DNA of 64,000 bases, taken from positions 4,554,001 to 4,618,000 of the forward strand of contig NZ_CP126106.1 of NCBI RefSeq assembly GCF_030123325.1, in the 5' to 3' direction. Under the pieces are notes generated by a model, which was not told the DNA's origin, ran no database searches, and saw only the letters and a list, made by a program, of their open reading frames with translations. The stretch's first letter is position 1, and each line of letters starts with the position of its first letter. The DNA is from Peribacillus simplex (GTDB lineage Bacteria > Bacillota > Bacilli > Bacillales > DSM-1321). A program made the translations under genes and the position numbers. Of the stretch, positions 51,953 to 60,717 are shown in pieces.

Positions 51953-52248
51953 TTTCCGTCTCTCGCACTTTCCTTTCAGATATGTCATTCACCTCCATGC
52001 GACCATTATCCTATTTTATGTATTTTTTGTAAAATCCATCTGATTTTGCCTGTATCAAAATTCGTTCCCTTTTGTGGCTGCATTGCCTGTTTAATTGGCT
52101 CAATCTATAAAAAATCTCGAATTTCCTTTTAAAATCTGCTGCTCAGAGCGCTATTTCCTTGTTATTTTGTGTCCATTTAGAGAACAAGCAGCCAAAATTC
52201 ATATAAAAGTGAAATGAAATGACATTTTTGTGAAGTTTTAAGACATAA

Positions 52249-52279
52249 CAAAAAAAGTCTATCGTGATGATAGACTTTT
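52249..52279 (-). terminator. Terminator of M4 protease/emfourin operon
   Basis: AAAAGTCTATC / GATAGACTTTTTTT stem and T-run on the minus strand. Confidence 0.85.
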
Positions 52280-52286
52280 GACGTGG

Positions 52287-52598
52287 TTATTCTGCCATCT
52301 TTTTTTCAATCGCTAAATTCCGTAAATAATCCAATAAGGGCCGCACGTCCTCTGGAGCTGTTATGTCAGTAAACGAGAAAGACTGCTTCTTCTTTTCATC
52401 GGCTATATCCAGTTGATATGAAAACGAGTCGAACCCTTGCGCTTTCACTTTTTTACATTCGGCAGCATGAGGAAGGTCAGCTGTCTTCATTAAGTTCTGC
52501 AATTCCTCATTTTGCTCTTTCGGCAATTCATCTGTATCTATCTGGCAATTCAAGTCGAGGTTGGCAAATCCCCCTATGCAGCTAAATTTGATATGCAT
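52287..52598 (-). CDS. Emfourin-type protease inhibitor
   Basis: 103 residues of the emfourin/protealysin-inhibitor family (opening with MHIKFSCIGGFANLDLNCQID, then SYQLDIADEKKKQSFSFTDITAPEDVRPLLDYL). These are cytoplasmic inhibitors of protealysin-like M4 peptidases, usually in one operon. Here the gene follows the M4 peptidase by 32 nt. GGAGG precedes the ATG. Confidence 0.85.
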   Translation of the reverse strand: MHIKFSCIGGFANLDLNCQIDTDELPKEQNEELQNLMKTADLPHAAECKKVKAQGFDSFSYQLDIADEKKKQSFSFTDITAPEDVRPLLDYLRNLAIEKKMAE

Positions 52599-52630
52599 GT
52601 TAGATGAGGCCTCCTATTCATGGAATATGA

Positions 52631-53689
52631 CTACTCAGGCAATCCAACCGCTTTAAAGGCATTTTCAATTGTTCCTATGGCTGTTTCAGGCACTTCTCCG
52701 CCATCAACAAGTTTTTGCGCTGCTTTGATGACAATTTGCACGAATTGATTGAAATTTGCCGTTGCAAACAAATTCTGCATTGCATTGAACCAGATCAAAG
52801 CCGCCTTGTCCGTTCCGATTTCCATGGATGTTAGATAAAAGGCCTTGTTTGGTATGCCGCTATTGATATGGACACCATGATTATCGCGTTCTCCTTTATA
52901 GAAGTTCCTCATATGATCAGGCTGAATATCTTTACCCATTAACTTATTGTCAAATGCAGTACCTGGAGCTTTCATCGAACGGAGTGCCTGCCCTTTCAGT
53001 GTTGGTCCCATTATATCAGCACCGATTAACCAATCGGCATCTCCTGCCGTTTGCTTTAAGTGAAATTGTTTTATGGCAACTCCAAACACATCCGAAAGGT
53101 GTTCGTTCAAAGCCCCGGACTGACCTACATACTCCAATCCACTTGTGAACTGCGTAACCCCATGTGTCAGTTCGTGTCCAATTACATCGAGTGAATTGGC
53201 AAAATTACTAAAGATGACCCCATCGCCGTCACCAAATACCATTTCATCTCCGTCCCAATAGGCATTCGTGAACTTATTCCCATAATGAACGTTCAGAATG
53301 AGATCAAGACCTTTGTTATCAATTGAATTACGGTGCAAAACATCCTTGAAATAGTCACGCACAACCCCGCTATAATCGTATGCAGCGTTAACAACAGTGT
53401 CTGCACTTGATCGATCTCCTTCTTTCCTTGCCTCATTCTGCCGGAGTTTCGTTCCCCCTTTACAATCGTAAACATGTCGGGCAGATTCACCTTGACGTTC
53501 AGATCCTGCATCCGTTAAAGCGACAACACCGTCAATATCATATTCTTTAAAAATTCTGCGCCTGCGCATTTGACGGCTTTTCGCTAAACTGATCCGTGCT
53601 TCTTCCACTTCATTTTGTGCCAAATTCTCAAGAATATAGTTAGGTACGATAAAACACTGACACCTTTTGGAACAATCCATATTATGCAT
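52631..53689 (-). CDS. Protealysin-like M4 metallopeptidase
   Basis: 352 residues, thermolysin family. The short N-terminal propeptide (CQCFIVPNYILENLAQ) is of the protealysin type, with no export signal peptide. Catalytic motifs are HELTH (172-176 counting from ATG 53689), ALNEHLSD with the third zinc ligand Glu, and DNHGVHINSGIPNKAFY with the catalytic His. ATG 53689 is 8 nt from AAAGGAG. Paired with emfourin, which would keep it inactive inside the cell. Confidence 0.9.
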   Translation of the reverse strand: MHNMDCSKRCQCFIVPNYILENLAQNEVEEARISLAKSRQMRRRRIFKEYDIDGVVALTDAGSERQGESARHVYDCKGGTKLRQNEARKEGDRSSADTVVNAAYDYSGVVRDYFKDVLHRNSIDNKGLDLILNVHYGNKFTNAYWDGDEMVFGDGDGVIFSNFANSLDVIGHELTHGVTQFTSGLEYVGQSGALNEHLSDVFGVAIKQFHLKQTAGDADWLIGADIMGPTLKGQALRSMKAPGTAFDNKLMGKDIQPDHMRNFYKGERDNHGVHINSGIPNKAFYLTSMEIGTDKAALIWFNAMQNLFATANFNQFVQIVIKAAQKLVDGGEVPETAIGTIENAFKAVGLPE

Positions 53690-53699
53690 ATTCGTCACT

Positions 53700-54059
53700 C
53701 CTTTAAAGTTTTTTACGATTTATACAATTTCTTTTTTCAAGGGTGATGCTTTTCTTCATGCATTTGTCTTCAACATCGGTTCATCCGTACATTGAAATCT
53801 TGATGATCTTCCTATTTTCAACACATTTCTATAGATTACTTTCGCCGTATTTACCTCATTTCCCTTCATTCCTTTCCTACTCTACTTCTTGCTGAAAGTT
53901 CACTCCTCATTTACAGTTGTTCTTCTTAGTCGATATGACCATTTAATCTTTCACAAATACAAACTTCTTTTTTTTAATAAATTTCATATTTTTCTCACAA
54001 TTTTCTTTTATCATCTATTATAGGTGAATTTATTAGTATTACTCGGAGGTTCTGTATAA
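53700..54059. other. Intergenic region without recognised gene
   Basis: 360 bp, AT-rich. It holds the divergent promoters of the M4 operon and the PepSY gene; CGGAGG lies before the latter start. I see no Fur-type palindrome or small ORF that I can support. Confidence 0.5.
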
Positions 54060-55403
54060 ATGGAAACTAAACAACCAAACACCTCTCTGTATAGAACAGT
54101 ATGGAGATGGCATTTTTACGCTGGAATCATTTTTGCACCCTTACTTATTATTCTGGCAGTTACTGGCTCAATCTATTTATTTAAGCCACAGATTGAACAG
54201 ATGCTTTATCAAAACTACCAAGAGGTTATTCCGCAAGGAGAAAAGATACCAGCATCCCAGCAGATTGAGGCAGTGAAGAAACTTTACCCTGATGCAGTTG
54301 TGACAAATTACCATCCTGGAGAAAATGCATCTCGTTCAAGCGAAGTAAGAATCACTTCTAATAATGAGTCTCTTACCATTTTTATAGATCCGTATACAGG
54401 TAAATCTATTGGAGAGTTAAATGATGAAGACAAGATTATGGATAAAATCGAGGAAATTCATGGTGAACTGATGGCCGGCACCTTGGGAGATAGAATTGTA
54501 GAGTTAGCTGCGTGCTGGGCAGTTGTGTTAATTGTTTCTGGTCTTTATTTATGGTATCCCAAAAGTAAGCTAAGTCTTTCTGGTGTGCTTTTTCCAAGAA
54601 TAAATAAAGGAAAAAATATTTTCAGAAGAGATTTACATGCAGTACCTGCCTTTTGGATAACTGCGGGCATGTTATTTTTAATTATGACAGGATTGCCTTG
54701 GTCTGGTTTTTGGGGAAGTAATTTTCAATCGTTAGCTACCAATTCCGGGTCTGGGTATCCTCCTTCCATATGGACAGGAAGTGCTCCAACATCCTCAATT
54801 AAAACAAAAGACATTGCAGATGTTCCTTGGGCAGCAGAAAATTTAGATGTACCTATCTCAGATATTCAAGGTTTTATCCCACTGTCCATTGACGATGTAG
54901 TCACGATAGCGAATCGTGAGGGTATGCATCCAAGTTATAGCATTAATATTCCAAATGAAACTGATGGCGTTTATACATTGTCAGCTTTTCCACCGAAAGC
55001 ACAAGATGAAGCGACTATACATATTGACCAATATTCCGGTGCAGTTCTAGCTGATTATCGTTATGATCATTACGGTTTAATAGGAAAAATAGTTGCTTGG
55101 GGAATTACCTTGCATAAAGGGACTCAATTTGGTTTGATTAACCAAATAATCAGCCTTCTTATATGTTTAGGAATTATGCTTGTTGCATTTAGTGGTTTTT
55201 ATTTATGGTGGAAGCGAAAGCCAAAAAAAGGATTAGGTGCACCAAAAGCTCCTAATATAAAGAACATGAACTTCTTTTTATTTCTGTTAATAGGTCTAGG
55301 AATTTTGTTTCCTTTGGTTGGCTTGTCTCTTATTGTTGTTTGGCTAATTGACTGGTTAATTATTAAAAGAACTTCTGCAGTTAAGAAGTTTTTGAATGCA
55401 TAA
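54060..55403 (+). CDS. PepSY-associated TM domain protein
   Basis: 447 residues with the four-helix PepSY-TM architecture: TM1 WRWHFYAGIIFAPLLIILAVTG, two TM segments around 145-165 and 200-220, and TM4-5 near the C-terminus, with periplasmic-side PepSY domains between. Conserved His in the first helix and LHA near 196 are typical of the heme- or metal-reductase-like members. Such proteins often serve iron or copper handling. A lipoprotein gene follows by 27 nt. GGAGG is 10 nt from the ATG. Confidence 0.85.
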   Translation: METKQPNTSLYRTVWRWHFYAGIIFAPLLIILAVTGSIYLFKPQIEQMLYQNYQEVIPQGEKIPASQQIEAVKKLYPDAVVTNYHPGENASRSSEVRITSNNESLTIFIDPYTGKSIGELNDEDKIMDKIEEIHGELMAGTLGDRIVELAACWAVVLIVSGLYLWYPKSKLSLSGVLFPRINKGKNIFRRDLHAVPAFWITAGMLFLIMTGLPWSGFWGSNFQSLATNSGSGYPPSIWTGSAPTSSIKTKDIADVPWAAENLDVPISDIQGFIPLSIDDVVTIANREGMHPSYSINIPNETDGVYTLSAFPPKAQDEATIHIDQYSGAVLADYRYDHYGLIGKIVAWGITLHKGTQFGLINQIISLLICLGIMLVAFSGFYLWWKRKPKKGLGAPKAPNIKNMNFFLFLLIGLGILFPLVGLSLIVVWLIDWLIIKRTSAVKKFLNA

Positions 55404-55430
55404 TTTGAAATGTAAAGGGTGGCTTTTGCC

Positions 55431-55901
55431 GTGAAAAAATATATATGTATTACTTTAATCTTTATTTTCAGCTTATTTCTAAGTGCTTGTTCACTTGAAA
55501 GGGATGTCACTAATCTATACAAAGAAGAAACACCCCTTGAAGCTGAAATAATTATACCAGAATCCTTTTCAGTTAATACACAAGAGACCATGAAGGCTGT
55601 TCTTACTCAAGGTGGTCAAATGGTTGAAAACGCAGATTATGTTCATTTTGAGATATGGAAACAAGATGGCTCGCTCAAATATAGTATGGAACAAGCTAAA
55701 GAAGAGGGAAACGGTACTTATACTTTAAGTAAAAACTTTGATAGTGATGGCCTATACTATATAAAAGTTCATGCTAGTAACAATGGCTCAATCATTATGC
55801 CTCAAAAACAGTTTATCGTAGGAAAACTGTCTGAAAGTGAATTGAAATTCTTGCAAAAAGGGATGCAGAAACAAGAAGAAAGTCATGAACATCATCATTA
55901 A
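55431..55901 (+). CDS. FixH/YtkA-like lipoprotein
   Basis: 156 residues: lipoprotein signal (ICITLIFIFSLFLSACS) and a FixH/YtkA-like immunoglobulin-type domain (ETMKAVLTQGGQMVENADYVHFEIWK...YTLSKNFDSDGLYYIKVHASN). The C-terminus is HEHHH, a likely metal-binding tail. GTG 55431 follows AAAGGGTGG. With the PepSY gene upstream it may form a small metal-handling unit; copper is possible, but nothing here shows which metal. Confidence 0.8.
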   Translation: MKKYICITLIFIFSLFLSACSLERDVTNLYKEETPLEAEIIIPESFSVNTQETMKAVLTQGGQMVENADYVHFEIWKQDGSLKYSMEQAKEEGNGTYTLSKNFDSDGLYYIKVHASNNGSIIMPQKQFIVGKLSESELKFLQKGMQKQEESHEHHH

Positions 55902-55912
55902 GAAATTTATTT

Positions 55913-55947
55913 GAAATCCGGTTTTCAATGGAAAACCGGATTTTTTA
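55913..55947 (+). terminator. Terminator of PepSY/FixH operon
   Basis: AATCCGGTTTTC / GAAAACCGGATTTTTT perfect 12-bp stem plus T-run. Confidence 0.88.
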
Positions 55948-56076
55948 TGAACCTGAGAGAATGCATTTACAGTACTTCACCTTTGTTTATTAAATTATTC
56001 TGCCCGTGCTGCATATACTGCTTTAAACAAGGAATCTTCCTCAGAACATACACAACCTTTAAGGGAGGGCATAGCA

Positions 56077-56559
56077 TTGGTAACTTCACAGGGAACTGCT
56101 TCGGTTAGCTTTCCAGTTCCATCTGTATGGGGGATCCACTCTTCAATTGCTGGCAGAACGATCATTTGGGGCAAACTTGCCATTAACTCCATTATAGATA
56201 ATAAGGTGGTGGGTACGATTAATTTTCGTGGCAGACCCATTCCGATTAATGGATTTTGGAATGAAAACACCAAACAAATCGCATTTGATTCACCTTATGC
56301 CACTTTCTCTGGCAAATTAACCATAATGGATGATCAACAGAGTGGAATTCGACATTTCATTCTTCAAGGACGTTTTCTTATGAAGCCTCCCTCTTTGCAA
56401 GCAGGTGAGACTGGATCGTGGATTGCCACTACTGATATAGCTCTGAATCAATTTCCTGTTAGCGTTAATGCGTATACCGGGCAATTGCCTCCTGTTGGAG
56501 CTTTTTTAACATCGAATATCCTTCATCAGCAACAGAATTTTTGGGGAAGAACAATATAG
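56077..56559 (+). CDS. Hypothetical protein
   Basis: 160 residues, all-beta pattern (GRTIIWGKLAINSIIDNKVVGTINFRGRPIPINGFW; FSGKLTIMDDQQSGIRHFILQGRFLM). No signal peptide. TTG 56077 with AAGGGAGGG 8 nt upstream. No family recognised; the repeated strand pattern could be an eight-stranded barrel. Monocistronic, terminator downstream. Confidence 0.65.
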   Translation: MVTSQGTASVSFPVPSVWGIHSSIAGRTIIWGKLAINSIIDNKVVGTINFRGRPIPINGFWNENTKQIAFDSPYATFSGKLTIMDDQQSGIRHFILQGRFLMKPPSLQAGETGSWIATTDIALNQFPVSVNAYTGQLPPVGAFLTSNILHQQQNFWGRTI

Positions 56560-56594
56560 GGTAATCCATTCTGTGTAGAAAAGGTGTTTAGCAT

Positions 56595-56632
56595 AGGAAT
56601 CGTCTCTGTATCTCATTAGGACGATTCTTTAC
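56595..56632 (+). terminator. Terminator of 56077 gene
   Basis: GGAATCGTC / GACGATTC arms followed by TTTACTT. The remaining gap to 56928 shows no gene. Confidence 0.6.
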
Positions 56633-56928
56633 TTAGCTGCGCTGAATTGAACGTAAGCAAGGGGCACACAGTGACTCCATTGATTCAGGTTCGCAACACT
56701 TTGCTCCCTGGCATTAAGTTGACCGCAATGCCTCCCCTTTTGGGTACCATTTTGCCTATCTCACTAAGTAGATATATATATGAGATAGTTATTTTGGTAG
56801 ATAACTTATGAATCCATTAACTCAAAATGAGTACAAATGGAATATAGATTGACATCATTTTCCCTGTACTTCATACTATTGTAATAATGGAAATGACAGA
56901 ATATTTAGTTAAATAGGAGGATGAAACT

Positions 56929-57024
56929 ATGAAATTAGCAGATGTTCTAGCAGAAAAGGATTTTCAAGTGGCTCAAGTGCTTGATGTATTAATATTCGAG
57001 GATAAATGGGGGGATGACATGTGA
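56929..57024 (+). CDS. Small ORF, 31 residues
   Basis: ATG 8 nt from ATAGGAGG encodes MKLADVLAEKDFQVAQVLDV... and ends at TGA inside an ATGTGA that also begins the next gene (GTG 57021). The strong ribosome site and coupling support expression. No family; a short helical peptide. Confidence 0.5.
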   Translation: MKLADVLAEKDFQVAQVLDVLIFEDKWGDDM

Positions 57025-57188
57025 CTAAGCACAGAATCCTTTTAACCATTCCAATTTTGCTGTATGGAATTTACATATTTGTTGTCATTCAAAACGATAA
57101 GAACATTCCCCTTTATTTGCATCTTCTATTCGCACTCTACTTGATGTTGTTTGTACATTATGAAGAAAAACCGGATATGAAACCATGA
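57021..57188 (+). CDS. Small two-helix membrane protein
   Basis: 55 residues: RILLTIPILLYGIYIFVVIQ and IPLYLHLLFALYLMLFV are membrane helices. GTG start overlaps the previous stop (GTGA), with GGGGGG upstream, so translation is coupled. Function unknown. Confidence 0.5.
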   Translation: MTKHRILLTIPILLYGIYIFVVIQNDKNIPLYLHLLFALYLMLFVHYEEKPDMKP

Positions 57189-57329
57189 CAGGTTTTTTAT
57201 TGGAGAATTTCGATGCTTAGCAATTCGTGATGGAAGAAGTTTTGACCTCAATTGGATGTATTGAGCTGGTTCGTTGTAATCCCTTGGTTATGATTACCAC
57301 ATTTTTTTCAAAATTCATTAACATTGCCT

Positions 57330-57367
57330 AAAAAAAGCCCCAACTCCGTAAGGGAATTGGGGCTTTC
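57330..57367 (-). terminator. Terminator of serA
   Basis: AAAGCCCCAATTCC / GGAGTTGGGGCTTTTTTT stem and T-run on the minus strand, before the serA stop region. The bases between 57189 and here show no gene. Confidence 0.88.
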
Positions 57368-57403
57368 ACTTATTATTTGAGCAAGAAAGTCTTCCTGTTC
57401 AAA

Positions 57404-58603
57404 TTAGATAATGCGAGTTGTAACGATGCCTTCGATTTGTTTGATTTTTTCTTCCAAACCAGGAATGATATCGCCGTTTACTTCACCGTCAATGTCGATG
57501 ATCGTATATGCATATCCCCCACGGCTTCTGTTAACCATGTCAGCGATGTTCAAATTAAAGCTTGATATAGCCTGTGTGATTTGCCCAACCATGTTCGGAA
57601 CGTTTTCGTGGAAAGTTGCCACACGACGGTTTCCTGTAAAAGGAAGGGAAGTATTCGGGAAATTCACAGAGTTCTTGATGTTCCCTGTTTCCAAAAAGTT
57701 CTTCAACTGACGAGCTGCCATGATGGCACAGTTTTCCTCTGATTCAAGCGTAGAGGCACCAAGATGCGGAATTGGAACGACATTTTTCATTTTCAACACG
57801 TTTTCATTCGGGAAGTCAGTAATGAACTTGCCTACTTTTCCGCTTTCAAGTGCAGCTTGCATATCCTCTTCATTCACTAGCTCGCCGCGTGAGAAATTCA
57901 AGATATGTACGCCCGGCTTCATGATGCTGAATGTTTCTTGGTTAAACATTCCTCTTGTGTCGTCAGTTAATGGAACGTGTACTGTAATATAATCAGATTC
58001 TGCAAACAATTCTTCAATCGTCATGGCGCGCTGTACATTGCGGGACAAGTTCCAAGCTGTATCAACGGAGATGAACGGGTCAAACCCAATGACATCCATG
58101 TCCAAATCCAGGGCATCATTCGCTACAAGTGCACCGATCGCACCTAAACCGATTACGCCAAGAGTTTTCCCCTTGATTTCTTTACCAACGAATTGTTTCT
58201 TTCCTGCTTCAACAAGCTTTGGAATTTGTTCTCCTTCGCCTTCAAGCGTCTTTGTCCAAGCCACACCTGCAAAAAGGTTACGAGATGAAGCCATTAATGA
58301 CGTCAGCACCATTTCTTTTACAGCGTTTGCGTTAGCACCAGGTGTATTGAAAACGACAATTCCTTGCTCGGTGCATTTGTCGACCGGAATATTATTGACT
58401 CCAGCCCCTGCCCTTGCGATTGCCTTTAACTGATCGCCGAATTCCATAGTATGCATGTTAAAGCTGCGAAGAACGATCGCATCAGGGTTTTCACTGTCAT
58501 TGTCGACTTTAAAATCGCCTTTATTGAATACATTCAGCCCGCTTTCGGCAATGTTATTTAACGCTTTGATCGTTTTGACTTTTTCTAAAAGTAATGTGCT
58601 CAT
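57404..58603 (-). CDS. serA: D-3-phosphoglycerate dehydrogenase, ACT-domain type
   Basis: 399-residue serine-pathway enzyme that oxidises 3-phosphoglycerate with NAD+. Rossmann motif GVIGLGAIGALVANDA near 150, catalytic Arg (NFSRGELV), Glu (PNEN) and His (IPHLGASTLESE), and a C-terminal ACT domain (NMVGQITQAISSFNLNIADM...), so serine feedback is likely. This short form (about 390-400) differs from the 525-residue B. subtilis SerA. AGAGGAGC precedes the ATG. A ZTP riboswitch lies 140-215 nt upstream, tying serine/one-carbon supply to ZTP. Confidence 0.9.
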   Translation of the reverse strand: MSTLLLEKVKTIKALNNIAESGLNVFNKGDFKVDNDSENPDAIVLRSFNMHTMEFGDQLKAIARAGAGVNNIPVDKCTEQGIVVFNTPGANANAVKEMVLTSLMASSRNLFAGVAWTKTLEGEGEQIPKLVEAGKKQFVGKEIKGKTLGVIGLGAIGALVANDALDLDMDVIGFDPFISVDTAWNLSRNVQRAMTIEELFAESDYITVHVPLTDDTRGMFNQETFSIMKPGVHILNFSRGELVNEEDMQAALESGKVGKFITDFPNENVLKMKNVVPIPHLGASTLESEENCAIMAARQLKNFLETGNIKNSVNFPNTSLPFTGNRRVATFHENVPNMVGQITQAISSFNLNIADMVNRSRGGYAYTIIDIDGEVNGDIIPGLEEKIKQIEGIVTTRII

Positions 58604-58719
58604 TTTGTTTGCTCCTCTTTCGATTATGATAGTTTTGAAATTTCAAAATACTGACAAGATTTTTAAGCCCATGAAAATCTGCATACTTTAATCCTTCACT
58701 ATCTGTTAATATACAGAAA

Positions 58720-58746
58720 GAGGCAAGGGATAAAATCCCTTACCTC
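58720..58746 (-). terminator. Hairpin of the ZTP riboswitch expression platform
   Basis: GAGGTAAGGGAT / ATCCCTTGCCTC on the minus strand followed by TTTCTGTAT. The 5' arm overlaps the end of the aptamer (GGGCAGAGG), so ligand binding should decide whether it forms. The T-run is weak. Confidence 0.6.
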
Positions 58747-58817
58747 TGCCCAGGCGAACGGCTACGACACTATGTGTTCCCTCACGGTTATCCGTGTTTC
58801 GCCAGTTGCACATAGTC
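58743..58817 (-). ncRNA. ZTP riboswitch (pfl motif)
   Basis: On the minus strand: P1 CTATGTG / CACATAG, P2 CACGG / CCGTG, the invariant ACTGGCGAA and GGGAAC stretches, then the 3' domain GCCGTTCGCCTGGGCA. GGCGAA pairs with TTCGCC in the pseudoknot that defines the ZTP/ZMP (AICAR) aptamer, and CGCCTGGGCA is the family's most conserved string. It precedes serA. ZTP accumulates when 10-formyl-THF is low and should raise expression. Confidence 0.93.
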
Positions 58818-58927
58818 TTTTTCATTTATTTTATTCTATCAAACTATTCAGCAATCTTCAATATCATTTTAAAGGTTTATCTCTTTTTTTGCAGAAACGG
58901 CAACTCACCATGGTGCGAATGGCAGAC

Positions 58928-60268
58928 TCAAGCAGGTTTAATGGCCTTTGCCAAATCTTGTTCACGCCAGTATTCTTCAATTTCCTCCAATGATTTCCCT
59001 TTCGTTTCAGGAGTTTTATAGTGTATGAATACGCAAGCGACCACCGATAAGACCGCATAGATAAGATAGACGTTATTGCCAATGATACTTAACAGTGGCG
59101 GGAACGTGTATGAAAAAAGGAAGTTCAATGTGTATTGTAAAAAGGTGATGACTCCCATTCCGATTGCTCTTGCCTGCAATGGCAGCACTTCCGGTATGAA
59201 TAGCCAGAAGACAGGGCCAAGACCGATGCCGAATGCGAAGACATATAAGAACACACAAACCATGCTGAAGATCGTATAATCCGAAAATAGTGCCAATCCG
59301 ATCAGCGGCAGGACCTGACCGCCAATACTGTAGATAAGCAGCGTTTTTCTGCCTAGTTTATCAACGATGAATAACGAAATGGCAGTGGAAACGACCAAGG
59401 CCGTCCCGATTCCGAAGTTTGCTATATTGGAACCGCTCCATCCGTTGATTTCAACACCGTCAAAAATGATCGGGGCAAAGTATACAACGGCATTGATTCC
59501 CGTGAAGACTTGGAAGAATGTTAGAATGAAATTCATATTCAATATTTTTTTATATTGGTTTACTAAATGTTTGAATCCTACGCTTTGCTGTTTAAGAGAA
59601 TGATTGATATCGTTTATTTCATCTTCCACTTCTTGCTTCGTTCCCCTTAGTTTCATCAAGACTTTCCTTGCGCGGTCTTCCTTTCCTGCAGTCATGAGCC
59701 ACCGTGGGCTTTCCGGTGAGATGAGCATCCCAAACGTGAAGATTGCTGCTGGAATGATCCCGATTCCGAGCATGATTCTCCAAGATCCGCTAGCGGAGAA
59801 TGAAGCCCCCACAATATAGGCACTCAAAATCCCGACGTTTACACTTAATTGATATAAAGCGCCGATCAATCCCCTGATTTTGGGAGGAGCCAATTCCACC
59901 AGATAAATAAGGGAACACATATTGGCTATCCCGCAGCCGATTCCAAGGATGAACCGCGATGCAATTAAAACGCTTACATTTGTAGCGAAGGCACAACCAA
60001 TCGACCCGACGATGAATGTGATGCCTGCTCCAATCAGGAGCGATTTCCTTCCGAGCACCTTTGATAGTGAGGTGGAGAGGACGATAGCAGGCAATGCCCC
60101 CAATAGCAGGAAACTCACAATCAACCCTTGACCTGACGGGCTTAGTCCAAACTCCTCGGTGATGAATGGAATCGCTGGAGAAATGGCACCGGAATCAAAA
60201 CCATATAATAGTCCGGCCAAACCGCCAAAAACCGCATAAACATACATAATATTCGGAATTCTTTGCAA
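58928..60268 (-). CDS. MFS sugar porter, probably L-fucose/6-deoxyhexose
   Basis: 446-residue, twelve-helix transporter of the sugar porter family. Signature loops are GRKSLLIGAG (TM2-3), ELAPPKIRGLIGALYQL, PESPRWLM after TM6, DKLGRKTLLIYS and a C-terminal PETKGKSLEEIEEYW. TTG 60268 is 8 nt from GGAG. Last gene of the operon that begins with uxaA and includes fucU, so L-fucose or a similar deoxyhexose/uronate is the likely substrate. Confidence 0.85.
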   Translation of the reverse strand: MQRIPNIMYVYAVFGGLAGLLYGFDSGAISPAIPFITEEFGLSPSGQGLIVSFLLLGALPAIVLSTSLSKVLGRKSLLIGAGITFIVGSIGCAFATNVSVLIASRFILGIGCGIANMCSLIYLVELAPPKIRGLIGALYQLSVNVGILSAYIVGASFSASGSWRIMLGIGIIPAAIFTFGMLISPESPRWLMTAGKEDRARKVLMKLRGTKQEVEDEINDINHSLKQQSVGFKHLVNQYKKILNMNFILTFFQVFTGINAVVYFAPIIFDGVEINGWSGSNIANFGIGTALVVSTAISLFIVDKLGRKTLLIYSIGGQVLPLIGLALFSDYTIFSMVCVFLYVFAFGIGLGPVFWLFIPEVLPLQARAIGMGVITFLQYTLNFLFSYTFPPLLSIIGNNVYLIYAVLSVVACVFIHYKTPETKGKSLEEIEEYWREQDLAKAIKPA

Positions 60269-60291
60269 TGTGATCACTCCTTTTAGATAAG

Positions 60292-60717
60292 TTAAATTAC
60301 ACCTTTTTTCAATATGAGATTCGCATATTGTGCCCGTTCACTTGTTGCGATAATGGCATAGGCCGCTTTACTTCGTTCGTAAAAGTCCATTCGTTCCAGT
60401 TTTCCGATGTTGATGGGGATATGGTTCGATTTTTTTATTATATCTTCATAACTCTTCCAGATTACAGGGCTTTTTTCATCGCCTTCCACAGGATTCATCA
60501 GTATGACGGGATGTGTGACATACGTATCGAGTGGAAAGAACGCCAATATAGCTTGCAGGAAGTCAGCCACACCATGTCCGTGACCGTTGATGATCCGGCT
60601 TGAATGACTTGCAGCCGGATAATTCCCGTCTGCAAGTACGATTTCATCACCGTGCCCCATCTCCATCATGATCTTCATCAATTCTGGAGAAAGTATGGAC
60701 GGAATTCCTTTAAGCAT
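60292..60717 (-). CDS. fucU: L-fucose mutarotase (FucU/RbsD family)
   Basis: 141 residues of the RbsD/FucU family of anomer-interconverting enzymes. MLKGIPSILSPELMKIMMEMGHGDEIVLADGNYPA holds the catalytic His (GHGDE) and Asp; ERMDFYERSKAAYAIIATSERAQYANLILKKG is the FucU-type C-terminal region with the sugar-binding Tyr. FucU rather than RbsD is supported by length and the YERSK motif. Overlaps the FAH-family gene by 8 nt, so it is coupled to it. Confidence 0.88.
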   Translation of the reverse strand: MLKGIPSILSPELMKIMMEMGHGDEIVLADGNYPAASHSSRIINGHGHGVADFLQAILAFFPLDTYVTHPVILMNPVEGDEKSPVIWKSYEDIIKKSNHIPINIGKLERMDFYERSKAAYAIIATSERAQYANLILKKGVI

